Shown piece after piece: positions 1 through 11,210 of a stretch of DNA of 64,000 nt. The stretch is from NCBI GenBank assembly GCA_905178155.1, contig CAJINV010000013.1:2236281-2300280 (forward strand), in the 5' to 3' direction. This DNA is from Amoebophrya sp. A120. Taxonomy: Eukaryota > Sar > Dinophyceae > Syndiniales > Amoebophryaceae. The notes under the pieces were generated by a model that was given only the letters and a program-made list of their open reading frames with translations, was not told the DNA's origin and made no database searches. Position 1 is the first letter of the stretch. Each line of letters begins with the position of its first letter. Both the position numbers and the translations under genes were made by a program.

Positions 1-162
1 GTAGAGACGAATGCTGATAAAGAATCAAGTTTCTTTTTCGTACATAATTCTCCCGATCATTTCATGAAAGCGCTGTATGTTCGAGGCGACGCGGAGCTTG
101 GCTTTTGTCAATTGATACGCTTATCTTTTTGCTGAGTTCCATGATCGAGGGAAGAAAGTCTA

Positions 163-589
163 TTAGTGACAGTTTTTCTTTGCATGACACGAGAGGTTTT
201 TTTTCGCAGGTTGTTTCTGTTCGGCGCAATTGCAACAATTCCTCAGGAATCCTAGAGCAAGGAGGAACCTCATGATGTACAACAATGCAGCACAGGCTGA
301 GAGCACAAAATGCTCCGAGCCTTTGTGCCCTGAAATGCAAGCACATAGCTCCTGCCTGTGTTGACACAACAAGCGCTGCATCTATCTATCATCGTGTCCT
401 CCCTGTCCAATAACAATCTGAAAAATTTCCACTGCACTGTCACTGACCTCCTTTTCCGGTGATACCCTTGTCGGCCCGCGTTGGCTCGTATTTGTCCTCG
501 GGATCCTGCAGCTGCGCCGCCGCGGGCTCCGGCGCGGCCCCGGCGGCGACCGCCTCTTGTTTCTTGCTCTTACTCGCGCCGCCCCCCAT
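163..589 (-). CDS. Possible small gene with N-myristoylation motif
   Basis: Minus-strand reading starts at 589 with Met-Gly-Gly-Gly-Ala-Ser followed by Lys/Ser-rich sequence, which fits the N-myristoylation consensus (Gly2, Ser6) with a basic patch. About 47 codons run to 448, where a GT donor follows. A phase-compatible exon could run from 251 (after an AG) to a TAA at 163, adding a Cys/Lys-rich tail and giving about 76 residues. An in-frame ATG lies just upstream, but the MGGGAS start is the more protein-like. The family is not recognised. The second exon is a guess from phase and AG/GT alone, and an alternative frame in the same stretch stays open to 62. If real, the product would be a small lipid-anchored protein. 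Confidence 0.35.
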
Positions 590-599
590 TCCGAAGAAT

Positions 600-2240
600 C
601 TGCGCATGGACAATAGTTCCTGCGGAGGGACGAGACACGGCCGAAAAGGGCCTGCTTACCTCGGTGTCGCGGTCGCAGGCAAAGTGCTTGGTCGTGCTGT
701 CAAAGGCTGCGCGGGCCAGCAGCTGCGCCGGCAAGCGGGTTCTTCACTTGCCGCAAGGATGGCGATCCCACCACCCCGGCTTCGATTGTTTCGACGTCAG
801 CCCGCTGTGTTACTTCCGCGCAGGATAAGTAGAAAGACGTTTTCGTGCGTTCTTGGCTAAACTTGGCCAAAGCGCCTACACGTGGTTGAACTGTTGACTG
901 GGATACAACGCGTGTGGTCCGGCAACTTGATCCGCTTGCCGCCGCGGTCTCCTGGTCGTGAGGCACTGCCCCGCGGCTGCGAAAAGACACCGCGACTCGT
1001 CAAACCCGAAGCGGCTCTGGTCTCCGGCCAACGAACGGCACGGGCGTGGTGTTCCTGTTAATCGATCGGGGTATAACTTTGCGGGCGGCCGGGTTGTGTC
1101 TACTTACTCTGAGTCCGGCCTCGTGCAGTGTGGAGTGGATCCTTAGCCGTACGGGTCTTGGAGGCATGAACTCATGTACTTCACCGCGGCCCCACGGGCC
1201 GGCGCCGCCACGGCACACGGACCCAGAAGATCCCGCCAACGCCGATCAGCCCCGCAGAGCCCGCTCGCGGCAACAGAATCTGGCACAAATCGCCGCAGCT
1301 TCAGCACCCCTTCATTATGATTGCTGGAAGAACATCGAGTGTCTGATTCCGAAAGTTCGTTGCAATCTTACATGCCGGTTACCAACATTGTGTAATGCAA
1401 ACCCAATCTCCACTTAACGCCCAAACGAACAAAGTAACTTCACGTCGGTACGCTGTGTGTAGAGGAAGATTAGGGCCGGGCTCTTCTAAATGCATCTGCT
1501 TCTTTATTTGCACACAACGACTAATGTAGATGTACAACGACAACCTTTTCAAAGAGGGCCTGTGTGTTAGCAGTCCATTATGTTTCTAATTTCTTCGCAA
1601 AAGACGGTGGCACCAAAGTACGGCGCTGCAGTTTTGACTACGGAACCTTGTTCAACCACCACGCTTTCAAGCGCTGCACTCGGAGGTCAGTTCAGACTTA
1701 TTTTGCGAGCAACATGCAGTACGTAGCAATTCGCGCCTCTGCCTCATTTGTGCTGATATGACGCGGGTATGCCGCCGCCGTCCTGCTTTGACCGCAGTCG
1801 TTCGTGAACGCAGCACGAAGGCCACTCTCTTGCACTACTTGAAAGCGGCGCTCGACCATTCTCTCTTTTTTGCGGAACGCGCAGCAGGCGCCGCGCATTT
1901 CGTTTCTCAACACTCCCACTCTTGCACTCTGACGGCCCGCTGGTGGCTTCTCTCGCACTTGCAGTGAAACCGCTGGCGTCTGGAAACGACGGCGCGGTCG
2001 TGTACAAAGGTGAAAGAAGACTCGGGTGGGAAGCAAGTCGAAGAAGTCCGTCGCACCCCGCGTTTCAGCGCCAAGCGCGATGGGAAAGACCGGCGCCATT
2101 CGCGATCTTCCGGCCCGGCGCTTCCCTTCCCTACGCGTGTACATAGGCGAGGGCAGCGCCGTATGCGGTGCGCATCCAGGCGGGGCAATTTAAAGGATAG
2201 AAACCGCGGCGGCCGAGTATGCCCTGCGCGCCCGGGCTCG
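600..2240. other. No credible gene seen
   Basis: Several short overlapping open frames occur on both strands, but none has a recognisable domain, consistent exon signals or protein-like composition. The sequence is moderately GC-rich. It may contain unrecognised small exons of the minus-strand gene below 590. Confidence 0.4.
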
Positions 2241-2250
2241 GCCAAAGACG

Positions 2251-2637
2251 GAGGGAGGGCAGGGGAGGGCAAGGAGGGGGCAGGGGAGGGCAGGGGAGGG
2301 CAGGGGAGGGCAGGGGAGGGCAGGGGAGGGCAGGGGAGGGCAGGGGAGGGCAGGGGAGGGCAGGGGAGGGCAGGGGAGGGCAGGGGAGGGCAGGGGAGGG
2401 CAGGGGAGGGCAGGGGAGGGCAGGGGAGGGCAGGGGAGGGCAGGGGAGGGCAGGGGAGGGCAGGGGAGGGCAGGGGAGGGCAGGGGAGGGCAGGGGAGGG
2501 CAGGGGAGGGCAGGGGAGGGCAGGGGAGGGCAGGGGAGGGCAGGGGAGGGCAGGGGAGGGCAGGGGAGGGCAGGGGAGGGCAGGGGAGGGCAGGGGAGGG
2601 CAGGGGAGGGCAGGGGAGGGCAGGGGAGGGCAGGGGA
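2251..2637. repeat. 10-bp G-rich satellite (CAGGGGAGGG)n
   Basis: About 38 near-perfect head-to-tail copies of a 10-bp unit run straight into the assembly gap. Every unit has a four-G and a three-G run, so the G strand can form G-quadruplexes. The long open frames predicted across it (Gly/Arg/Glu repeats on +, Pro/Leu/Ser on -) are repeat artefacts. Confidence 0.97.
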
Positions 2638-3342
2638 NNNNNNNNNNNNNNNNNNNNNNNNNNNNNNNNNNNNNNNNNNNNNNNNNNNNNNNNNNNNNNN
2701 NNNNNNNNNNNNNNNNNNNNNNNNNNNNNNNNNNNNNNNNNNNNNNNNNNNNNNNNNNNNNNNNNNNNNNNNNNNNNNNNNNNNNNNNNNNNNNNNNNNN
2801 NNNNNNNNNNNNNNNNNNNNNNNNNNNNNNNNNNNNNNNNNNNNNNNNNNNNNNNNNNNNNNNNNNNNNNNNNNNNNNNNNNNNNNNNNNNNNNNNNNNN
2901 NNNNNNNNNNNNNNNNNNNNNNNNNNNNNNNNNNNNNNNNNNNNNNNNNNNNNNNNNNNNNNNNNNNNNNNNNNNNNNNNNNNNNNNNNNNNNNNNNNNN
3001 NNNNNNNNNNNNNNNNNNNNNNNNNNNNNNNNNNNNNNNNNNNNNNNNNNNNNNNNNNNNNNNNNNNNNNNNNNNNNNNNNNNNNNNNNNNNNNNNNNNN
3101 NNNNNNNNNNNNNNNNNNNNNNNNNNNNNNNNNNNNNNNNNNNNNNNNNNNNNNNNNNNNNNNNNNNNNNNNNNNNNNNNNNNNNNNNNNNNNNNNNNNN
3201 NNNNNNNNNNNNNNNNNNNNNNNNNNNNNNNNNNNNNNNNNNNNNNNNNNNNNNNNNNNNNNNNNNNNNNNNNNNNNNNNNNNNNNNNNNNNNNNNNNNN
3301 NNNNNNNNNNNNNNNNNNNNNNNNNNNNNNNNNNNNNNNNNN
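2638..3342. other. Assembly gap (705 N)
   Basis: A run of undefined bases begins inside the 10-bp satellite and ends in unrelated sequence. The satellite therefore most likely continues into the gap, and the true length is unknown. Confidence 0.99.
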
Positions 3343-4120
3343 GGCTCGTGAAGAGGAGGCTGGCAGAGGGATGGTACGAGGTAGGGAGAAAAAAAAGACA
3401 GGAAACAGCAATCGAATATGGGTGTTTTTTCAGAGCTTGTTCTTTTTATTTTATTCAAATCCTTTCTGTTTTGTGTTTTTTCAAAAATTTAAAATTTTCA
3501 AAAATTAGGACTTTCAAATTTCGCCCCATTTATGTATTAACTATGGTCACACTTTGTGTATATGTGTGCATTTTTTTCAGGTTGAGTCCAGAGGTAGAGC
3601 CTATGGGATGTCATTTAGTGCATTTTTCATATTTTCAAAAATTGTTAAAAATTTGAAAAATTGCGTGTGTGGTAAATTTTCAGGAAACAAGAAACAAAAC
3701 CTGTAAAAAATTGATTTTGTTGGAGCATTGTGTCCTCCTATATTAATATTTATGGTGAATCTTCCGGGTGTGTGATATTTTATATGTTTCGTGAAAAAAT
3801 TTGAAAAGTGCCAAAAAAATGTGATTCCTAAGTTTTATGCTTCTAATAAGTATCTATCAGAAAAAGCTACATACTCAAGTCATGATTTGTAAGCTCTGTT
3901 GCTGCAGGTGCCAAATTTATCATATTTTGATAATTTTTTGAATTTTGGAAAAATGTGCAAAAATCTTGAAAAACTCACTGCGTGACCACAGCATTGAGAT
4001 ATCCAATCTGATAGGGAGCAAACAGACGCTAAACTCACTAAGTGAGTCCCTTTTCCTATCGACAGAACGCGACTACCTCTTTCCAGGTGGTATTTCCACT
4101 ATGTTGAAAACTTGAAAAAC
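3343..4120. other. AT-rich non-coding tract
   Basis: The sequence is strongly AT-rich with many A/T homopolymers and no open frame of note. Composition changes abruptly from the G-rich satellite on the left and to a GC-rich island on the right. Confidence 0.7.
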
Positions 4121-4129
4121 TGACTTTAA

Positions 4130-4580
4130 TCTTGGCCCTGTTCCGGAATCCGGCGAAGAGGCCCGAGAGGGCATCTGAAAGGCTTCCGCAGTCCGGGGGT
4201 GGGGCCTATGACAGGCCCAACCGCCGCCCACTTGGTACAGGCGGGCGCACAGCCCCCGCACTCTCCGACATGCGCTTCTGGCCTGGTCCGTCGGGTGCGC
4301 AGCCCTTGCAGTGCCCCTGCTCGTTCCCTCCCCAAGGGCCCGCCCCTGTTTGCCCACCGATGTGCGCAGCCCCCGCCCTACGCGCCTCTGCAAGCGGGCC
4401 CCGCAAGCTGCGCAGACCCCGCAGTGGCCGCCCCCGCTGGTGGGGCCCGCGGCTCTTGTAGCCCGCCCGCGGTTGGCCCGCCGGGTGCGCAGCCAGCGAA
4501 AAGCGCACCCCGGCATGCGGGGCGGGTTTGCACTCGCTGCCCGCCCCCGCGGGGTTCGCGCGTCTTTTTTTTGACCAAGT
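4130..4580. other. GC-rich island 1
   Basis: About 450 bp of very GC-rich sequence full of GCCCGC-type words. All six frames are open for short distances because AT-rich stop codons are rare, so these frames are not evidence of genes. It resembles the larger island at 42,280-44,560 in composition; I could not establish base-level homology by eye. Confidence 0.6.
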
Positions 4581-4689
4581 AGGCAAGCCTTTTCTCTATC
4601 GCTTCAACGTCGGTAAAAATCCTCCCCCTCTCGCGTGCCATCTGCTTAGAGCTGCGAATTCGTAGTTTCCACCATTAGCCGGAGTGTCG

Positions 4690-5095
4690 GTTGCAGTAAA
4701 GACTTCGCGCATTAAAGATTTCGCCCAAACAATGTGTGCGAAAGAGCTCCGGACACATTGTCGGTTTCGTCCATGCAAAAGAGAAAGCGAGCGTCCTGTT
4801 TCTGGTACTCGTTAGTACGCGGTCTCGTCATTGATACTTCGGTTTGTTGACAGGCACTGCTTTAATACAGTCGGTCTGCACTAGCTGTTATCACTTCTTT
4901 ACCATCGGTTTGCCGAGTCGTTGTTTGCTTGTTGCTGGAATCTCGTACCCCGAATTAGAAAGCGATGGGTGGCTGGATCCACCTCGGAGGTTGAGTAATT
5001 ACTCGGTTTCATACGTATGGTGCCTTCTGCATTTTCTTTCGGTTCGTTTTTTTGCGCAACACGAAAAAGCTTCGCATTACGTACTGTTCTGAAAA
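4690..5095 (+). repeat. Upstream region of tandem duplication, copy 1
   Basis: This stretch matches 10,410-10,810 in the same order. Both contain, in turn, a fcgCAc..AAAGA block, a GTCCATGCA word, GTTGTTGCTGGA, an AAGCGATKGG..GGCTGG block, CCACCTCGGA, GAGTAATTAC, CTCGGTTTCAT and TTCTTTCGGTT. It precedes gene copy 1 as its counterpart precedes copy 2, so it is probably the duplicated promoter/5' region. Confidence 0.75.
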
Positions 5096-5419
5096 TCTTG
5101 AGTATATATGTAAAATCAGGACCTTACCCGACCTTCATCACTTTTCATAGACGCAGTGTAGTCCCACCAACGGAGCAAGGCATTTTTATCTTGTCGGGCA
5201 GTTCATCAGACCAAAACTTAACACAACTACTTCATCCCCAATTGGCCCGGCGACCCCAAGCATCTGCGAACGGTTGACACGTCGGGAGTTTTCCCAACCT
5301 CGAATTTCCCGGCACAGCGTTGCTCGACCAACCACCTCGCGGCTGAAGAGAAGGACTAGTTCTGGCGCAACAAAACGCGCAGAATAAAGTAGCTCCGCTT
5401 CCGTGATCGACGACGTGCG

Positions 5420-8400
5420 ATGCTGGTCCGCTTTCGGTTTCGCCGCGCTTGCCTGGCTTCTGGCGCACTCTCGGTTTCGCAGCCTGTCGTTCAGGAAGTG
5501 CATGCAACGGACCTAGATGCGGGCTTGGAGGAGGGTGCATCCTCGGCGCACCCGGTGCACGCCGGCTCCGCGTTTCTGGAAAAATGCCGTGACTGCTACG
5601 AGGAAGCAAAGGCGTCCAATGCTGCGCCCGGGGGTCGAGTGCAGCTGCAAATGCAGCCGCAAATGCAGCGCGGTCGTATCGCGTGAAACGTTGTGGCGGG
5701 GGTCTGGAAATGAAAATATGCAGCACGTCTGAGTTTGCGAGGTAGCACCAGTGCCTTCCAAATAAAGGCACTTCTCTAGAGATATCTATACATAGCCTCT
5801 TATTGCACACACGGTCGGCCCAAACAAATCGAATAGCGGCTGACGAACTCTAGCTGGCACAAAATAAAGAGCTTGTTGCGTCCTTTCGTCATTGTGCCGC
5901 GGAATGAAAGCAAGAAAGGATTTGTCTTTCTCATAAGTACACCCGTGCAACCTTATTGGGAGACACTGTGCATGCCGTGATTTCACGGTCAGCACGACGA
6001 GGGCAGCATTGTGAAGCCTCGGACAGGAGCGCTCTTTTGTCATGCAAAATGAACAATGGTCTAATGCTGATAGTATGAAGTGCGGTCCTCGCGTTGGATC
6101 AGTCATGGGAACGAAGACTCTGCATTTCGCAGGACGCAGTCAAGTTGAGCGTTCACGACACCAAAAAACATGAAGAATATTTAGTGAACTTTTGCATACT
6201 ATGTCGTGTGCAGCTTTCCCTCTGGATGCCCATGCGAACACGCAGGCGCAAAATATGACTAAAAGCATCGAAATGGGTATGGGAGCTTGCCTCGAAGCCT
6301 AAACTTTTCTCGCTACTTTGTACTTGTTCCAAGTGTTGGCACGTTTTCTTGGCGTGTCAACATGGTCGCGGGCGTAGCTCGTCAGATAAGGCAGCACTTT
6401 TCATCCAGACCCACCACGCCGAGGCTTTTGTCCGTGAGGCAGAAAGCGGGACTGGAAACGCACCAGCGCCCGCAAGGCGGAGCGCCAAGCGGGATGACGG
6501 ACGCTCAAAAAGCCCAAAAACTGGAGCAGGTCCGGAATCAATGGGAACTCCAACGGACTCGCGACAACCAGGCCATTGTTGAGGAGTTGCAAGCGAAAAA
6601 CGTCCAAAGAGCTAAAGACGACAAAGCCTTGTCGGATCTCTGCGAATTTGTGAGGAACGCGCCGAAGGAGTCCGATTACGAACGGAACCTGGGCGATCTG
6701 GATGACCAAAGTATGGCTGGCCCGGTTGATGTCGTAATGTTCAGTAGTGCAAAAATTTGGACGCCGGGCATTCTAGAATATTTGGATGCCGGAGCAGCCG
6801 AGCGCGAGCACTTCCTGTTTTTTCGTTTTGGAACTGCTACTCGTGAGAAATTGCAGTTTTCGAAGCGCTCAACTGCCCTGGAATCGTTCGAAATTTGTAA
6901 AAGACGCACAATGTCTAAGGAGTTGCGTTTCTTTCCGTTAAGGCCTAGCAAATGCTCAGTACAGTTTCGCTGTAGACCTTGACATTATGACACTTGTGCG
7001 GGCCATAGCTTTCGAATCCGTCCGGGAGCGCGAAGCTGGCGACTACAAGAAACGCGTGGACGACCTCAAGGAGGCGTTGGATGATATCAAATCAATCAAA
7101 AAACACACCCAGCCCATTCTACCAAGTCGGCCCTTTGTGTGGTTTTTGTACGTGCCGCAATGCTTGCGCCTGCGTTGGATAGAAAGACAAAAACTCTTCC
7201 GCTTTCCGCTGCATTGATTCGCCACGAAAATCGCGGCTCCGCTCAGGTCGGATATTCGCTACGTTCCACGTGGTCTGCGTTGAGTGAGTGTGGCGCAGGA
7301 TCTTTCTCCACTCAGCAACTCTCCGGCCAGGCGACTTCACTTGAATTATTCGAATTTGTGACTCGTACGTCGCGGGCGCAAGTAGACCTGCTCGTGCGTA
7401 GCAGCGCGCGGGCGAGGGGGTGTTTTTTCAGTTCGATATACTAGATTCCGGGTGTAAGCGCGGACGACAAAACTGGGATCGAGACCAATTTCGCGTATCG
7501 AGGCTTCAGGTGGGAAACCGTCAAAGTGAAAACGAAAATACTTTCGCAGTGCGAAAGAGAAAAAGAGACAGTGCGCCACTCTAGATACAAGCGAGTCGAT
7601 TTCCCCACGCGATTGGTACTGATAGTCGATGCTCTCTCAAATACAAGGTGTCACCCCTTTCAGGAACCTCAGCCGCAGCCTTCATTGCCAGGCGCATACA
7701 ATTAGATAGAATTATTTTGTGGGGCTTCTGATTCGCATAGTTACTATCGGTATCGTATCGCAGCAGGGCGGCCTTTGTTTGCAGCCCCGTCTGGTGAGGG
7801 GGAAACGCGATGAAATTTTATTGATATTTGCATTCTGACAATTTCCCACGCGGCGCTTCCACAAGAACGAAGCCGGAAAGTTGCAGGACGAGATCACTGC
7901 AACCACGACCGGCCGGGTCCAAGCACTGCGAGACACGGCCATCTACCGCTACAAACAAAAGTGGGATGCTTTGAAGAAAGCGGCGGAGCGTTTCAAACAG
8001 TTGGAGAGCATTGCGAACACCAAGCAGCAGCATATGACACACAAAATAAAGCAAGCACACCCATACTAAATGACTAGCATGACTACAACTAATGACGCGG
8101 CGGCACTCGTAGTGACCTTTCTATTTCTAATTCAAATAGAAGTTTTTCAGTCAGCAGCGACTCTGCGGTGCGTTCTCTGTCGTTTTCTGCCATGCACTTT
8201 AGCAAGGGTTGCGTGCGCATCATTCTATTTCTGTGTAGTTCTTTTTGTTCAATTCATGTTCCGCGCAAACTGAATTATGTAAAACACGGCACTGCAAAAT
8301 ACTTGTCAAGCAGATTTTGGCGCCACAGATAACAAGGACCCTTTTTGGCCGCTCCTCGTCACAAATTTTCCTACGTTACGGGCCGCGGTTTGCATGAAAG

Positions 8401-8594
8401 AGACGCGCTTGGGTGGTGCGTCGGCAATGCAGACAAAAACGGGTGTGGGTGTAGTTTTCTGGAGGATAAAAGAGCAAGACTTGAAATTCAAAGAAATCCG
8501 AGACATGATTTCTCGTCAAAAAGTTGAAGCTGAAGTGGCAGCGGTCCAGAACGCGGCCCCCGCGGTGGGGGCCACCGGCTTTCTCGCGGCGTAG
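5420..8594 (+). CDS. Multi-exon coiled-coil protein, duplicated copy 1
   Basis: The family is not recognised. Protein-like exon segments are, in order: an Arg-rich N-terminus from ATG 5420 with an RRACLxSG motif; about 6,479-6,718, strongly charged (AQKAQKLEQ... to ...LGDLDDQ); about 7,013-7,104 (REREAGDYKKRVDDLKEAL); about 7,879-8,046 (DEITATTTGRVQALRD... Lys-rich); and about 8,478-8,594, ending FLAA-stop. The charged segments have heptad-like spacing and predict a long coiled coil. The basic N-terminus could be an organelle presequence; a second one, MVAGVARQIRQHF at 6,362, may be an alternative start. The diverged relative at 11,211-15,038 shares the RRACLxSG start, the FLAA end and the upstream region, which supports a real gene. 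Exact exon borders are unresolved, and introns between segments contain stops. Confidence 0.5.
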
Positions 8595-8599
8595 TGCCG

Positions 8600-10400
8600 T
8601 GGTTGCGGCGGTAACGACATGACAAAAAAGGTATGACAGTGGACGTTTCGCCTGCATTGATTTGAAGGACACGTCTAGCGACAGAAACAAGTTGAGAAAT
8701 GTTGCTTCTGTACTGGATGCATCCACGCCCGCCAAGGCTGTAATGCCTTTTGGGCTTCGGCAACATGCTATGAGCATGCGAAACAAATACGGGGACAAAA
8801 GTGCTCATGACAAGTGTGGAGGGGATGTCCACTTTCATCGCAGGAAGAAATCGGGCAGGGCGTTGGCAGATCGTTATCGCATTGAAAAGCGCCCGCAAAC
8901 CCGAGGCCGGAAGCATTTGCATTTCAAAAGGTCTTTCCAGTAGAAACATTTACTTTTCTGTGTCTTCTAACAAGACAGATGCTGTATGCAGGAGACCGTA
9001 CGTGTCGATTTGTGTTGCACAAATGCCCATGCGTAAGCGCTGGCCTCGTCATTCCTGAACTGCCTGGTATGCCTGAACTGCCAGGCAAAGAGAGCCCTTG
9101 TGCTTTCATGCGAGACAAATGAGTCCATTCGGAAACTTTGCCGTGGAGACATTCCGCACTTCGGGGGCCGGGGCATTTTTCAGCGTGACAAAAGAGCTAT
9201 CTTTTTGTGCCGCAGCAGTCCTGTCTCAGTTTGAAGAAGTTGAAAAAATACCGCCACATCCTCTTTGGTCAAGTACGTTCTTGACTCATTCAAAAAATTG
9301 CCCAGCGTGGGTTTGGCCTGAGACGGCGTGTCGAGTTTTAACGTAACATCATCCAAGTTTGTTTTCCCATTAACGGTAATGAGACCGCTCAAGTCAACAT
9401 ACAAGAAAAATGGCACCGAGTTTGTTTCCCATTCAGTGCAGCCTGTGCTTACTCTTACTCATGTGGAACTTACGTCGGCAGGCTCCTTTTATTTCATTTA
9501 CTTCATCACTGACCATATAATTTCGAAAGTGAGAATTAAAATTTTTTTTGTGGCGGTCACCCTCGCGTCGTGTGTTTTCAGGCGAATAACGATCGGCAGG
9601 GGCAGCCACGGCAAAATTAATTGCGTAGTGCCCACAAGCTAGTAGTGAAAGACCGCTCACTTTGTTTTGTTGATTTTTACATTTCAGAACGTTTTTTGGT
9701 TTTTAATTTTACAACGTACATGCTGTCATTTTGGAGAACGGGTTATGCAACCACAAGTGATCTACTTTTCGTTTTTCCTTCTTAACAATCTCAAGCATTC
9801 AATCATTGAAAATGTAATCTCTCTGTAAGTAGCTTCCTTCATTTCCATCCCATTTGTATGTAGTAGTAAGGTCACGAGCGTTCCAATATACTTACTTCTT
9901 TCCGGTTCGACGAGCGCTCCGCAGGGTGGCCTTCCGCTTCCCTCGCGGCTCACAGACATCGAGGTCCACGTTTGCCGGTTTATTTATTTTTATCATGATG
10001 GCCGCCGAGACCGAGAGCAAGAAGACAAGGCCCTCTTCTTCGATGGTGTCGGAGGTGAGACTAACAAGTCTGACCTGATCGAAGTATTCGAACCTGCGCC
10101 CGTCACCACGAGGACAACTTCGAAGGACACAACTGTCCCCGAAGGGAAAAAGCGCGGAGTCCCCAGTTGTGGCAGAAGGGCACGTCGCTGGCTTGACCCG
10201 TCTCGCTTGTTCTAATCAACACGAGAGGGGGACGTGGCAGTTGATATGCTTGCAGCACAATACTATCGTGATAATCAATCTTAACCTTGATGACCGCTAA
10301 AGAAAGGACGCTTTTACCAATGCACTTTAAGCGTCGGCGAGTTGCCGCCCCCCCTGTGCTGGGCCGTCTTGTCAGAGCTGGATTTTTGTTTTCTCCACTT
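8600..10400. other. Spacer between duplicated genes
   Basis: Mostly non-coding. It holds a possible minus-strand exon (9,180-9,416). An open stretch at about 10,010-10,215 is just downstream of a word, TATCATGATGGCCG, that recurs at 15,961. A short motif near 9,856 (GTATGTAGT..AAGGTCACGARCGTTC) recurs near 19,986. I see no recognisable domain. Confidence 0.45.
9180..9416 (-). CDS. Possible small ORF or exon, unknown
   Basis: A 78-codon open frame from an ATG with balanced, protein-like composition: an N-terminal FLYVDLSGLITV stretch, then Asp/Leu-rich and a helical KEDVAVFFQLLQTETG segment. No family is recognised and no flanking exons could be joined. It lies antisense to the coiled-coil genes in the spacer of the duplication. 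It could be chance. Confidence 0.3.
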   Translation of the reverse strand: MPFFLYVDLSGLITVNGKTNLDDVTLKLDTPSQAKPTLGNFLNESRTYLTKEDVAVFFQLLQTETGLLRHKKIALLSR

Positions 10401-10409
10401 GTCGGAGTG

Positions 10410-10810
10410 CTGTCGGTTGCTCAGCAAAGATTTCGCACAGCAAAGATTCGTGGGAAAGAGCACAGAGACACAGAAGGTCTTCGGTGTCGTCCATGCAGGA
10501 GAAAGCTCGGTGATATCTGGCGAAAAGTTGATCTCTTTCTGTTAGTCGGTTTGTTCTTCGTGAGGTGAAGAAAGGGCACTTCTTTACTGTCGGTTTTCCG
10601 CACCGGCCGTCGTGGTAAATCCTCTCACTGACTTGGTTGTTGCTGGAGTTGCGTAGCAGGAATTGATATAAAGCGATTGGGGGCTGGCCCCACCTCGGAA
10701 TTAGAGTAATTACCTACTCGGTTTCATTCGTACGGAGCTTTCCGCATTCTCTTTCGGTTTCTTCGCTTGCGGAACACTAAATTAAAAGCTTCGATGAGAG
10801 AACACTGTTC
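10410..10810 (+). repeat. Upstream region of tandem duplication, copy 2
   Basis: Diverged second copy of 4,690-5,095 with the same ordered blocks and small indels. The spacing between copies is about 5.7 kb. It lies upstream of the second coiled-coil gene, matching the arrangement of copy 1. Confidence 0.75.
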
Positions 10811-11210
10811 TGCAAATTTCACTACAACTTGCCATAAATCCGCAACCAGGGCCCCACCCGAAATTTTGACTTTTTCAAGTGATGTAAGTAGGGTAGTCCC
10901 ACCAACAGCAACAGAAGAGAATAATATCATTTTCGAAGCTGTAAAACAGTACTGAAAGACGTGGAACGAACTGTGACGCAGCGATATTGTTACGCAGGCA
11001 CCAACATTTCTCCGGTTTGTTTTTGTAACGTTTTTCAGCATTTGTTTCCCTCACAGGCCTGGAACCGAATCCAACCGCTGCTACCGATTCATAAGACGGC
11101 AGGTCCACGTCGAAAGCCGCTTTGCGACGAAACTATCGCGTTATACGGCCGATTGTTTTCACGACCCGCGTGGAAACACAAACCAGTTACATCCCACGAG
11201 GGCTTTTCCA

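Noticed and set aside
2010-3656. Very long open frames on both strands
   Set aside because: They are translations of the 10-bp satellite and of undefined bases in the gap, with no real protein sequence.
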